From an uncultured Bacteroidales bacterium (GTDB taxonomy: Bacteria; Bacteroidota; Bacteroidia; Bacteroidales; UBA932), in contig CAMOVV010000041.1 in the NCBI GenBank assembly GCA_946627685.1, positions 1-8,157 on the forward strand: a stretch of 8,157 nt of DNA, in the 5' to 3' direction. The notes below the pieces were generated by a model. The model ran no database searches and was not told the DNA's origin. It worked only from the letters and a program-made list of their open reading frames with translations. A program made the position numbers and the translations under genes. Every line of letters starts with the position of its first letter. Position 1 is the first letter of the stretch. Shown in pieces: positions 1-6,853 of this stretch.

Positions 1-1
1 C

Positions 2-331
2 AACTGCCCGGAGTTCACTCCCCTCTGCCCGATTACGGGCCAGCCAGATTTCGCCGAAATCCGCATCAGCTACATCCCCGACGTGAAGATGGTGGAGAGC
101 AAGAGCCTGAAACTCTATCTCTTCTCCTTCCGCAACCACGGCGATTTCCATGAGGACTGCGTGAACACCATCATGAAAGACCTCATCCGGCTGATGGATC
201 CAAAATATATCGAAGTCACCGGCCTCTTCACTCCGAGAGGAGGCATAAGCATCTATCCTTACGCAAATTACGGTCGTCCCGGGACGAAGTACGAAACCCT
301 CGCCCAGACCCGTTTCGCCGCACACGAGTAG
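2..331 (+). CDS. queF: QueF, NADPH-dependent 7-cyano-7-deazaguanine reductase (5' end outside the window)
   Basis: QueF reduces the nitrile of preQ0 to the amine preQ1 with two NADPH, a cytoplasmic step of queuosine (tRNA modification) synthesis. The open frame enters from the window edge and gives 109 residues before TAG at 329-331. The short (YkvM-type) family is about 165 residues, so roughly the first 50 to 55 are missing. The frame begins [18 protein letters not shown]. This is the family's active-site stretch: the nucleophilic Cys of LCP is at 26-28 and the catalytic Asp of GQPDFA at 47-49. The family NADPH-binding motif ESKSLKLY follows from 95, then [10 protein letters not shown], whose His-Glu pair (149-154) matches the substrate-binding pair known in the family. 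GTG at 83 is an internal valine codon, not a start. No clear terminator follows. The next genes have their own promoter, so an operon link is not implied. Confidence 0.96.
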   Translation, partial: NCPEFTPLCPITGQPDFAEIRISYIPDVKMVESKSLKLYLFSFRNHGDFHEDCVNTIMKDLIRLMDPKYIEVTGLFTPRGGISIYPYANYGRPGTKYETLAQTRFAAHE

Positions 332-348
332 AATCCGCCTCCCGCGGC

Positions 349-379
349 TTTCAAATATTCCGAAGTTTTTTTAATTTTG
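349..379 (+). promoter_or_regulatory. Promoter of the kinase pair (Bacteroidota sigma type)
   Basis: TAATTTTG at 372-379 is a perfect TAnnTTTG -7 element. TTTC at 349-352, 19 nt upstream, is a one-mismatch fit to the -33 TTTG. Transcription would start near 385 and leave a leader of about 16 nt before the ATG at 401. The position is right, but a -7 match alone in AT-rich DNA can occur by chance. Confidence 0.6.
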
Positions 380-400
380 TGAGACACAAGTCCACGAAAG

Positions 401-1030
401 ATGCACATCGGAATAGCCGGAAACATTGGGAGCGGGAAGACGACTCTCACCAGGATGCTTGCGGACCGCTACGGCTGGATACCCAAGTATGAGGCGGTGT
501 CGTTCAACCCCTATCTTGAAGACTATTACAAGGATATCCCCCGCTGGTCCTTCAACCTCGAGGTGTATTTCCTTGAACAGAGATTCAAGGACCTCATGGA
601 AATCTCCATGAGCAGGGACGTCATCATCCAGGACAGGACCATCTTCGAGGGCGTGTATATCTTCGTGAGGAACAACTACGAGCAGGGGAACCTTTCCACC
701 CGCGACTTCGAGACCTACATGGGCCTTTTCGACCTTATGGTGAAGATGGTGAAGCTCCCCGACCTCCTTATATACCTCAAATGCTCCGTCCCGCACCTTG
801 TGGCCCAGATTCAGAAAAGGGGCCGCGGGTACGAGCAGTCCATGAGCCTGGAATACCTTAAAGGCTTGAACGACAGGTATGAGAGGTTCATCGGGGAGGA
901 CTACAAAGGCCGTGTCCTCACCATCGAGGCCGACGACCTCGACTTCGAGAACCGCCCGGAGGACTTCGCCCTCATCACCGACAAGGTGGACGCCGAACTG
1001 TACGGCCTTTTCCCCGAAAAACTGAAATAG
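401..1030 (+). CDS. Deoxynucleoside kinase, paralogue 1 (deoxyguanosine-kinase-like residues)
   Basis: This cytoplasmic enzyme transfers the ATP gamma-phosphate to a deoxynucleoside 5'-OH in salvage. It has 209 residues, typical of bacterial dAK/dGK-type kinases. The start is firm because the P-loop GNIGSGKTT (residues 7-15) follows MHIGIA directly. Other family marks are Glu31 before NPYL (expected catalytic base), the DRT triad at 78-80 (ERS/DRS in relatives), and the lid QKRGRGYE at 138-145 with Arg140 and Arg142. Two positions expected to contact the base differ from the next gene: Glu54 (in FNLEVYFL) where it has Gln, and Gly84 where it has Asp. From memory, Bacillus subtilis dGK has Glu at the first position and dAK has Gln, so I lean to dGuo as substrate. 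The two genes lie 18 nt apart and are surely co-transcribed. Family is certain; substrate is inference. Confidence 0.93.
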   Translation: MHIGIAGNIGSGKTTLTRMLADRYGWIPKYEAVSFNPYLEDYYKDIPRWSFNLEVYFLEQRFKDLMEISMSRDVIIQDRTIFEGVYIFVRNNYEQGNLSTRDFETYMGLFDLMVKMVKLPDLLIYLKCSVPHLVAQIQKRGRGYEQSMSLEYLKGLNDRYERFIGEDYKGRVLTIEADDLDFENRPEDFALITDKVDAELYGLFPEKLK

Positions 1031-1048
1031 AATCTAAATATCAAGGAT

Positions 1049-1669
1049 ATGCACATAGCGATAGCAGGAAACATAGGGAGCGGCAAGACCACCCTCACCA
1101 AGATGCTGGCCGCCCATTACGGCTGGACCCCCAGGTTCGAATCGGTTGATTTCAACCCCTACCTCGCCGATTTCTACGAGGATATGGAAAGATGGTCCTT
1201 CAACCTCCAGGTCTATTTCCTGAACAAACGCTTCAAGGACGTGGTGGAGATTTCCAAGAGCAAGGACGTCATCATCCAGGACAGGACCATCTACGAGGAC
1301 GCCCGCATTTTCGCTCCCAACCTCCACGCCATGGGACTGATGTCCACGAGGGACTTCGAGAACTATTCCGACCTTTTCGACCTCATGATGTCCCTTGTCA
1401 ATCCTCCCGACCTCATGATATACCTGCGCTCGTCGATTCCCAACCTCGTCGCCCAGATTCAGAAGAGGGGCCGCGAGTACGAGAGGTCCATCCGCATCGA
1501 CTACATCACCGGCCTGAACGAGCGTTACGAAAACTGGATAAAGGACTACAAGGGCAGGCTCCTTGTCATTGACGTTGACAGGATCAAGTTCGAGAACCGT
1601 CCCGAGGATTTCCAGGAAATCACCGACAAAATCGACGCCGAGCTATTCGGTCTCTTCCCCGCTGATTAG
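1049..1669 (+). CDS. Deoxynucleoside kinase, paralogue 2 (deoxyadenosine-kinase-like residues)
   Basis: This is a second deoxynucleoside kinase of 206 residues. Hand alignment to paralogue 1 gives about 135 identities with one single-residue gap (about 65%), so the pair arose by tandem duplication. It has the P-loop GNIGSGKTT (7-15), Glu31, DRT (78-80) and the lid QKRGREYE (138-145). It keeps Gln54 (in FNLQVYFL) and Asp84 (in DRTIYED), the positions matching the base-contacting Gln97 and Asp133 of human dCK. The stretch DRTIYEDARIFA resembles bacterial deoxyadenosine kinases as I recall them. In Lactobacillus acidophilus, tandem dAK and dGK genes make a heterodimer, which is a reasonable model here. 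AAGGA at 1043-1047 is too close to the ATG to act as a Shine-Dalgarno site. The last 27 bp overlap the convergent permease gene. Confidence 0.93.
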   Translation: MHIAIAGNIGSGKTTLTKMLAAHYGWTPRFESVDFNPYLADFYEDMERWSFNLQVYFLNKRFKDVVEISKSKDVIIQDRTIYEDARIFAPNLHAMGLMSTRDFENYSDLFDLMMSLVNPPDLMIYLRSSIPNLVAQIQKRGREYERSIRIDYITGLNERYENWIKDYKGRLLVIDVDRIKFENRPEDFQEITDKIDAELFGLFPAD

Positions 1670-2935
1670 GGCCGCGTTCTTCTTGCGGTCCAGGCCACGT
1701 TTTTCATCAATCTTCTCGCGGACCTCACGGATTTCGCGTTCATGGTTGATTGCCCAGTTCTCTGCGTAGAGGGTCGCGTAGGCCAGGAAGTAATAGACCA
1801 GGGTCTGAATCGAAAGGGCCAGTATCTGGGACGAAGCCGCGCTGAGGTCTCCTCCGGCCGTGTTCATGTTCAGGAAGGCCTGGACTCCGAAGGTGCTGGG
1901 GAAAATCCATGAAAAGACCTTCCAGAATCCGCTGAAGCTTATCGTGGGCCAGGACGTTCCGGTGAGGAAAAGACAGATGGGCGAGATGGCAAGGAAGAGG
2001 ACGAAGACGGTCTCCCTCCTGGAAATCAGCACGCTCCAGGTCTGGCTGAACAACACGCAGTCGGTCACGAAGAACAGCAGGAGGATGAGGATGTCCTTGA
2101 AGTCGCCCCTCTGCGGCAGGCCGAAGATGGCAGGCACTATGAATGCGATATAAAGTCCCACCGCCATATACACCAGCCAGTAGGCGAAGCCTCTTCCAAG
2201 CACCACGCGGCTCACCCCGTGGCCCGAAAGCCTGTCGGGAAGGGAGGCGAAGCTGTGGTTCTTTTCCCTCTGGGTGCCTGCCAGCAGGGACATTCCGTAG
2301 AACATGGTCTGCTGGATGATGATGAGGAGGATGGCCGTCACCAGGAAGATATTGTAGGAGAAGGCCCTGTTGTAGGGGTTGTTCTCTTCGTAAAGGATGG
2401 GCCTGGTGAGTTGGGAAGCCTCCTGGGCCGTGTAGCCGAGGGCTTCGTAACGCTCTATCTGGATGGACCTTATGTTGTCCAGCATCACGAAGTTGGTGGC
2501 CATCAGGGCGTTCTTGTAATAGAGGAAGGAGCTCATGTCGGCATAGACCGAGAGCTTGGCCGTCTCCAGGGCTTCCAGCTTGTCTCCGAAGTCTCGGGGG
2601 AAGAGGATGATACCCTTCACTTTCCGCTGCTGCATAAGCCTTTGGGCCTCGTCCATGTTTATACACTTGAAGGCCACTTCCACCTCCCTGGTGGCATCTA
2701 TCTGGCGGATAAACTCCCTGCTTTGGGAGCAGGCCGCCTCGTCCACCACCGCGACCGGGGTGTCGTTGAGGATGCCGTTGAGGTAAACTACGTTATATAG
2801 AAGGGGATAGGCGAGTCCTGCGACAAAGAAGATAAGCATTACCCCCCAGTCGGAGAATATCTGCTTCAGCTCGTGGTTGCAGATTCCCAGGAAATCCTGA
2901 ATCCATCTTCCGGCGAATGTCTTTCTCTCTTTCAT
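1643..2935 (-). CDS. ABC-2 type transporter permease, distal gene of the export operon
   Basis: Inner-membrane permease subunit of 430 residues with the YhiH/YbhS-type layout. There is one N-terminal membrane segment (about 31-50), a large periplasmic domain (about 51-192), then five more segments (about 193-218, 245-271, 279-299, 309-328, 367-391). The signature-like TGTSWP lies at 325-330, followed by FSWIFPSTFG. A charged tail (about 393-430, with EIREVREKIDEKRG) follows the last segment and should be cytoplasmic. No Walker A, Walker B or ABC signature is present, so this is not a fused ATPase. It shares with the upstream permease the ectodomain motif VVD-x5-SREF-x-RQ-x-DAT (residues 63-82), marking the two as paralogues that probably pair. 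The ATG lies 3 nt after the upstream stop. The final codons overlap the kinase gene on the other strand. Substrate unknown. Confidence 0.88.
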   Translation of the reverse strand: MKERKTFAGRWIQDFLGICNHELKQIFSDWGVMLIFFVAGLAYPLLYNVVYLNGILNDTPVAVVDEAACSQSREFIRQIDATREVEVAFKCINMDEAQRLMQQRKVKGIILFPRDFGDKLEALETAKLSVYADMSSFLYYKNALMATNFVMLDNIRSIQIERYEALGYTAQEASQLTRPILYEENNPYNRAFSYNIFLVTAILLIIIQQTMFYGMSLLAGTQREKNHSFASLPDRLSGHGVSRVVLGRGFAYWLVYMAVGLYIAFIVPAIFGLPQRGDFKDILILLLFFVTDCVLFSQTWSVLISRRETVFVLFLAISPICLFLTGTSWPTISFSGFWKVFSWIFPSTFGVQAFLNMNTAGGDLSAASSQILALSIQTLVYYFLAYATLYAENWAINHEREIREVREKIDEKRGLDRKKNAALISGEETE

Positions 2936-2948
2936 GGCTTAATCCTTT
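2933..2948 (-). promoter_or_regulatory. Coupled stop/start junction with Shine-Dalgarno-like site
   Basis: Read on the minus strand, AAAGGA (2943-2948) precedes TAAGCCATG (2933-2941): the stop of the first permease, three bases, then the start of the second. The purine tract sits 7 nt from the ATG, a workable ribosome-binding distance. This supports both the chosen start and translational coupling. The 9-mer is identical at the other permease junction. Confidence 0.6.
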
Positions 2949-4108
2949 GGGAAATTTCCTTTGATAAACGCGCCCTTCAGCCTCAGCAGCACGGGGATGG
3001 GGACGAAGAAGAAGATGAGCAGGTGTATCACTTCCCGGTACCATCCGGCGAAGCCCGATGCAAAGATGTTCTCCTGCACGTAGAAGAGGTAGTAGTGCCT
3101 CAGCGGGAAGGCTTCGGAAAGCCCCTGAATCCATGCGGGCATGGCCTCTATGGGGAGGGTGAAGCCCGAGAGGGAGAAGCCCAGCACGCTGTAGAGGGCC
3201 CCGATGCTGAGGGCCAGCCTCGGCACCGGCAGGCATCCTATGATGAAGATTCCAACTGCCTCGCTGGCAAGCACGAGCAGGATGATACCTATGAACATGT
3301 TCCATATCGAGCCGGCCAGGGGGAAGCGCATCCAATGGTACATCGCGATGACTAGCACCAGGCCGATGAGGGAAAACAGGGCGGTGTAAACAGCCATTTT
3401 TCCCGTCAGCACGGTGATGATGGAGTTGTCTCCGAGTTTCATCAGATGCTTGGACGTGCCGTATTTTAGCTCCATGCCGAGGCTGTAGATGACCATGATG
3501 ATGGTCACCAGCTCCAGGCAGCCCGGGAGGAGGATGTTGCAGAGGTAGTAACCGTAGTTGGTATAGACGTTTCCGATTTGGTGGAGGTCGATGTCCACGG
3601 GACGGATGAGACCCATTATCTGGGAGTCCGTCATGCCCCTGGCCCTCAGCACCTCCCTCTGCACGGCTCCGCCCGTGAGGTTCACCATCTGCAGGATGTC
3701 TTTGTAGGAGAGGGCTCCGCTCACGAAGTAGAGTCCGTTCACATAGAAGGACAGGGTGGGCTGGCGGCTGGACAGGAGGTCTTCATACATTCCTTCCGGA
3801 ATGACACAGATTCCTGCAAGCTGCCCTTTCTGCATCCTGAGGCGGGCCTCCTCGTAGTTCTCGAACTCTATGACCTTGCCGAGCTGGGTGGCGTCCAGCT
3901 GCCTTCGGAACTCCCTGGAAACGGAGGAGTTGTCCAGGTCCACGACTCCGATGGGGATGTCGCTTGGGAGGCCGGCGCCAAAGAAGGTGAAATAGAAAAG
4001 GGCGCAGGCCAGCATGACTCCCACGGACCCGAACAGATATATCGGATGCTCGCGGATGATCATGAACTCGCGGTAGATGACCGTCCAGATATCTTTCCAG
4101 ACGCTCAT
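2939..4108 (-). CDS. ABC-2 type transporter permease, first of the pair
   Basis: Inner-membrane permease of 389 residues, paralogous to the following gene. There is one membrane segment near the N-terminus (about 24-43), a periplasmic domain (about 45-184) containing VVDLDNSSVSREFRRQLDAT (55-74), and five further segments (about 185-211, 233-257, 267-292, 297-320, 358-376). SGFTLPIEAMPAWIQGLSEAFPLRHYY at about 314-340 is the conserved ABC-2 C-terminal stretch (LP, then MP, then a PLRHYY-like element) that makes the family call firm. There is no nucleotide-binding domain. In related E. coli systems (YbhFSR with YbhG; YhiI-RbbA-YhhJ) an ATPase is encoded beside such permeases. Here none is, on either side. 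The ATG lies 3 nt after the adaptor's stop. Small hydrophobic compounds are a plausible substrate class by family, not by evidence here. Confidence 0.9.
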   Translation of the reverse strand: MSVWKDIWTVIYREFMIIREHPIYLFGSVGVMLACALFYFTFFGAGLPSDIPIGVVDLDNSSVSREFRRQLDATQLGKVIEFENYEEARLRMQKGQLAGICVIPEGMYEDLLSSRQPTLSFYVNGLYFVSGALSYKDILQMVNLTGGAVQREVLRARGMTDSQIMGLIRPVDIDLHQIGNVYTNYGYYLCNILLPGCLELVTIIMVIYSLGMELKYGTSKHLMKLGDNSIITVLTGKMAVYTALFSLIGLVLVIAMYHWMRFPLAGSIWNMFIGIILLVLASEAVGIFIIGCLPVPRLALSIGALYSVLGFSLSGFTLPIEAMPAWIQGLSEAFPLRHYYLFYVQENIFASGFAGWYREVIHLLIFFFVPIPVLLRLKGAFIKGNFPKD

Positions 4109-4122
4109 GGCTTACTCCTTCC
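4106..4122 (-). promoter_or_regulatory. Coupled stop/start junction with Shine-Dalgarno site
   Basis: On the minus strand GGAAGGAG (4115-4122) lies directly before TAAGCCATG (4106-4114), so AAGGAG is 6 nt from the permease ATG. This is an unusually canonical Shine-Dalgarno site for Bacteroidota. It overlaps the adaptor's last codons and points to coupled translation of the adaptor and the permease. Confidence 0.65.
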
Positions 4123-5110
4123 CTGTTTGAGCGATGGCCGTCATCCCGGGACGCAGGCCTTCTACTGTACTCACCGGCACGGCGCGGATTTCAAAGGTCT
4201 TCGCATCATACATTCCGGTCTCTTTCGTGGCCTTCCATGTGGCGTAGGACTCGCGTACGGCGATATAGTTCACCACTGCCTTGACCTTGATGTCGTCAAG
4301 GGCGGGGATGGTGACGGTTATCTCGTCTCCCTGGGTGAGGCCGTGCAGATAGTCTTCGCGGACGTTGAAAGTGAACCAGCAGTCCCCGAGGTCGGTGATG
4401 GCCATGATAGGGGAGCCCTGTCCGGCAAGTTCCCCGACTTTCGGGAAGATGGCGGAGACGATGCCGTCGGCGGGGGAGGTGAGGTACAGTTCGTCAAGAT
4501 ATCCTTCCACTTCCTGCATGGCTCCCTTGGCCCTGTCCACAAGGCCCTGGGCGGCTATCTTGTCTTCCTCGCGGGCGCCTTCGACTGCCATGTCGTATTG
4601 GCTCTTGGCGGCCTTTGTCTGGGCGACGGAGGCGTCGTACTTAGCCTTGGTCTCGTCGTATTTCTGAGCCGAAATCACCTGCTGGTCATAGAGTTTCTGG
4701 ACCCTTTCGAAGGATTTCTTCATGACGTCCTCCTGCACCTTGGCCTGCTGCCAGAGTTCGTAGGCTCCGGTTATCTGCTCTCTGCGGGCTCCGTTCACCG
4801 CCTTCATGTTCTGGGCCTGGGCCGACTTGACGGCGCCCTGGGCCTGGGCCAGTTTGGCCCTCACTTCGGGAGAGTCGATGAAGACCACCGTGTCTCCCTT
4901 GCGGACCATCTGTCCCTCTTTGACATAGAGTTCCTCGATTCTTCCGGGAACCTTACCGCTCACCCGGTACTCGGACGCTTCAGCCTCGCCCTGGATGATG
5001 AGGGGCTTGGGCTTTGACACGAAATAACCGATGACCGCAATCAGGGCTATGATCGCCAGGAGGGCGATGATGCCGATGGTGAGATTGTACTTCTGTTTCT
5101 GTTCTGACAT
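4112..5110 (-). CDS. HlyD-family periplasmic adaptor (membrane fusion protein)
   Basis: Periplasmic adaptor of 332 residues that would connect the inner-membrane permeases to the TolC-type channel. An N-terminal membrane anchor (about 11-31) follows a short cytoplasmic MSEQKQKYN start. There is no lipobox, so it is anchored by this helix. The barrel-sandwich (biotinyl-lipoyl-like) half-motif covers about 38-80 (SGKVPGRIEELYVKEGQMVRKGDTV). A long Ala/Gln/Lys-rich coiled coil spans about 82-205, and the second half-motif is at about 208-240 (TSPADGIVSAIFPKVGELAGQG). A beta-barrel region follows and ends with the usual GLRPGM (318-323). The long hairpin is the type that docks on TolC-like channels. 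The gene starts 13 nt after the channel gene's stop and ends 3 nt before the first permease. I see no Shine-Dalgarno site at its own start. It resembles YbhG/EmrA-type adaptors. Confidence 0.94.
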   Translation of the reverse strand: MSEQKQKYNLTIGIIALLAIIALIAVIGYFVSKPKPLIIQGEAEASEYRVSGKVPGRIEELYVKEGQMVRKGDTVVFIDSPEVRAKLAQAQGAVKSAQAQNMKAVNGARREQITGAYELWQQAKVQEDVMKKSFERVQKLYDQQVISAQKYDETKAKYDASVAQTKAAKSQYDMAVEGAREEDKIAAQGLVDRAKGAMQEVEGYLDELYLTSPADGIVSAIFPKVGELAGQGSPIMAITDLGDCWFTFNVREDYLHGLTQGDEITVTIPALDDIKVKAVVNYIAVRESYATWKATKETGMYDAKTFEIRAVPVSTVEGLRPGMTAIAQTGKE

Positions 5111-5123
5111 GATATTCTGTGTT

Positions 5124-6674
5124 TTATTTTTCGTTGACGTATATATCCGAGACGTATTCTCCCTGGGCTTTCCTCAGGTTCACGTTGTTCATCTGGAGCT
5201 CTATTCCCGCGTCGATGAACGACGAGTGGGCTTCGAGCCAGGCCGTCTGGGCTGCCAGGGCCGTGGTGGCGTCGATGACCCCGGCCTCAAAGCCTGCCGT
5301 TGCGGTGCGGAGGTTCTCTTCCGCCGCCGCGAGGTTGCTGCGGGTCATGGAGTATTTTTCCCACGCCTCGTCCCTTTCCTCCCTGAGTTTGGTGACCTGG
5401 AGGTTTATCATGTTCCTGGCATCTTCGAGGCGGCTGTCGTAGAGCGTTGCCTCTGCCCGGGCCTTGCGCAGCTTGTTCTGGCCCTCGAAAGCGTGGAAAA
5501 TGGGCACGTTGACGACGATTCCCGCGGTGAAGAAGCCCTTGAAGGACTTGTCGAAGCCGTTGCTGATGTTGGGGTTGGTGACGACGTAGTTGGCGACGGC
5601 GGCCACTTTGGGAAGAAGGTCGGCGCGTACCATGTCCGCTTTGCCGTCGTAGATGTCTCCGGCAAGGGAAAGGCTGCGGATTTCAGGCCTGTTCTCATAT
5701 ATGGTGTCCATGTCCCTGTCTTCTCCGTTCACCGGGGCGGGAATGTCGTCCATGCCCTCGTCGGCGAGGATGATTTCGGTGTCGAGGGGAAGTCCGGTCT
5801 CCTTGCAGAGCAGCATCTTGGCGAGGCGGAGGCCGTTTTCAGCCTTTGTCTTCAGCATGTCGGCTTCGTTGGCCTTGACCTTTATCTGAAGGACGTCGGA
5901 TTTGGTCGCAATCCCTTCCTGCTCGGCTATTTCCACGTTCTTCTGCATCCCGTGGAGAAGGTCGGCGTAGGAGGTGGCGAGCTTCAGTTTCCCCGCCACC
6001 GACACCACCTGCCAGTAGTCGCTGTCCACCGCGACGAGTATTTCCTGGTATTTCTGGTCGTAACGGGCGCGGGAGAGTTCTTCCGCGAGACGGGCTATCC
6101 TGTTCGCCGCCACGATTTTACCTCCCATGAACACCGGCTGGGTGAGGGACACCGACCCTGCGAAGATGTTGTGAAGGTCCGGGTGCAGGGCCTTGTCCAC
6201 TTCCGCCCCTATGGAGTTGATGGCCTGGGAGACGTCGGTCTGCGAGAGGGACCCGACGAGGGTCTGCATCAGCGGGCTGGACATATACTCCCTGGCGAGG
6301 GCCGGATTGGAGGCGATGACCTGCTGGAGGGTCTGGAGCTTTTGCTGGAAGCCGGCCTGGAGGAGGGTCCCGGAGGAGGTGAGGGCGGTGGAAAGGTCGT
6401 CCCCGATGAGGGCTACGTCTCCTGAATTATAAAGGTATGCTCCCGTGGCCGAGATGTTGGGGAAATAGTTGGCGAGGGCGATGTTCTTGTCGTACTGCGC
6501 CATTTCTACCTGGGTGCGGGCCTGGTCGAGGTCCTTGTTGCTTTCTATCGCCATCTTGCGGCAATCTTCCAGGGTGAGGGTCCTCTGGGAAAAGAGGGGA
6601 ACCCCCGGGAGCGTCAGCGCTGCGAGCAGGAGCGCTCCGAAAATCCTTTTTGAAACAATATTCATGGATGTCAT
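5124..6674 (-). CDS. TolC-family outer-membrane efflux channel, first gene of the export operon
   Basis: Outer-membrane channel of 516 residues, slightly longer than typical TolC. A signal peptide is clear: Lys9/Arg10, a hydrophobic run IFGALLLAALTLPGVPLF, and likely cleavage near Ser29-Gln30. The mature part opens with LTLEDCRKMAIESN, the usual first helix. Two TolC repeats are visible. The hairpin of the first runs from NYFPNISATGAYLYN (about 69-83) to FAGSVSLTQPVF (about 171-182). That of the second runs from LPKVAAVANYVV (about 354-365) to FTAGIVVNVPIF (about 382-393). The first surface loop is about 85 residues, against about 20 in the second. Two starts are possible: Met at 6674, chosen for its A-rich leader, or Met at 6665, giving 513 residues. 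The frame stays open far upstream, but that would cross the promoter and run antisense into the regulator gene. Confidence 0.92.
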   Translation of the reverse strand: MTSMNIVSKRIFGALLLAALTLPGVPLFSQRTLTLEDCRKMAIESNKDLDQARTQVEMAQYDKNIALANYFPNISATGAYLYNSGDVALIGDDLSTALTSSGTLLQAGFQQKLQTLQQVIASNPALAREYMSSPLMQTLVGSLSQTDVSQAINSIGAEVDKALHPDLHNIFAGSVSLTQPVFMGGKIVAANRIARLAEELSRARYDQKYQEILVAVDSDYWQVVSVAGKLKLATSYADLLHGMQKNVEIAEQEGIATKSDVLQIKVKANEADMLKTKAENGLRLAKMLLCKETGLPLDTEIILADEGMDDIPAPVNGEDRDMDTIYENRPEIRSLSLAGDIYDGKADMVRADLLPKVAAVANYVVTNPNISNGFDKSFKGFFTAGIVVNVPIFHAFEGQNKLRKARAEATLYDSRLEDARNMINLQVTKLREERDEAWEKYSMTRSNLAAAEENLRTATAGFEAGVIDATTALAAQTAWLEAHSSFIDAGIELQMNNVNLRKAQGEYVSDIYVNEK

Positions 6675-6693
6675 CTGTTTTGTCAAACTGTCA
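6669..6693 (-). repeat. TGACA repeat cluster at the channel-gene start (candidate operator)
   Basis: Read on the minus strand, TGACA occurs at 6693-6689, 6685-6681 and 6673-6669. The first two form TGACAGTTTGACA. They lie between the putative promoter (6720-6727) and the start codon; the third overlaps the chosen ATG. The same arrangement, in inverted orientation, is found at the regulator's start. Direct repeats are the usual target form of AraC-family proteins. That this is the operator is inference. Confidence 0.45.
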
Positions 6694-6719
6694 TGGAAAG
6701 GTTTTTTGCTTTCCGGTCG

Positions 6720-6727
6720 CAAAGGTA
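6720..6727 (-). promoter_or_regulatory. -7 element of the export operon promoter
   Basis: TACCTTTG on the minus strand is a perfect TAnnTTTG. The start of transcription would be near 6714, leaving about 40 nt of leader. No TTTG is found at the -33 distance (the nearest, CAAA on the plus strand at 6743-6746, is only 15 nt away). A weak -33 would fit a promoter that needs an activator. Confidence 0.55.
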
Positions 6728-6807
6728 ATGCAAAATAGTTGCCAAATATTACTGAAATATAGTATTTACGGGGATAATTATTGTCAAAAGGTCGAAAAAA
6801 GAGAATT

Positions 6808-6840
6808 TTTGCGATATTGTATTGTTTTTTTATATCTTTG
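6808..6840 (+). promoter_or_regulatory. Promoter of the AraC-family regulator gene
   Basis: TTTG at 6808-6811 and TATCTTTG at 6833-6840, 21 nt apart, match both parts of the Bacteroidota consensus. This is the best full promoter in the window. Transcription would begin near 6846, about 19 nt before the ATG at 6865. This rules out the in-frame TTG at 6781 as the start. Confidence 0.75.
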
Positions 6841-6853
6841 TCCAAAACGCTGG

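Noticed and set aside
335..347. CCGC/GCGG hairpin just after queF as a terminator
   Set aside because: Only 4 bp, and followed by CTTTCAAA rather than a T tract.
1670..1690. GGCCGC/GCGGTC stem-loop right after the second kinase stop
   Set aside because: A 6-bp stem with a 9-nt loop and no T tract on either strand. It lies within permease coding sequence and is probably incidental.
3578..6425. Long plus-strand open frames opposite the adaptor, channel and permease genes
   Set aside because: They are Gly/Val/His/Leu-rich translations typical of antisense frames in GC-rich coding DNA, with no recognisable domain. The minus-strand proteins are unambiguous.
6744..6767. Imperfect palindrome (TACT...AGTA with A/T flanks) in the divergent region
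   Set aside because: Arms are broken by a bulge and almost entirely A/T. It is not distinguishable from AT-rich background, unlike the TGACA clusters.
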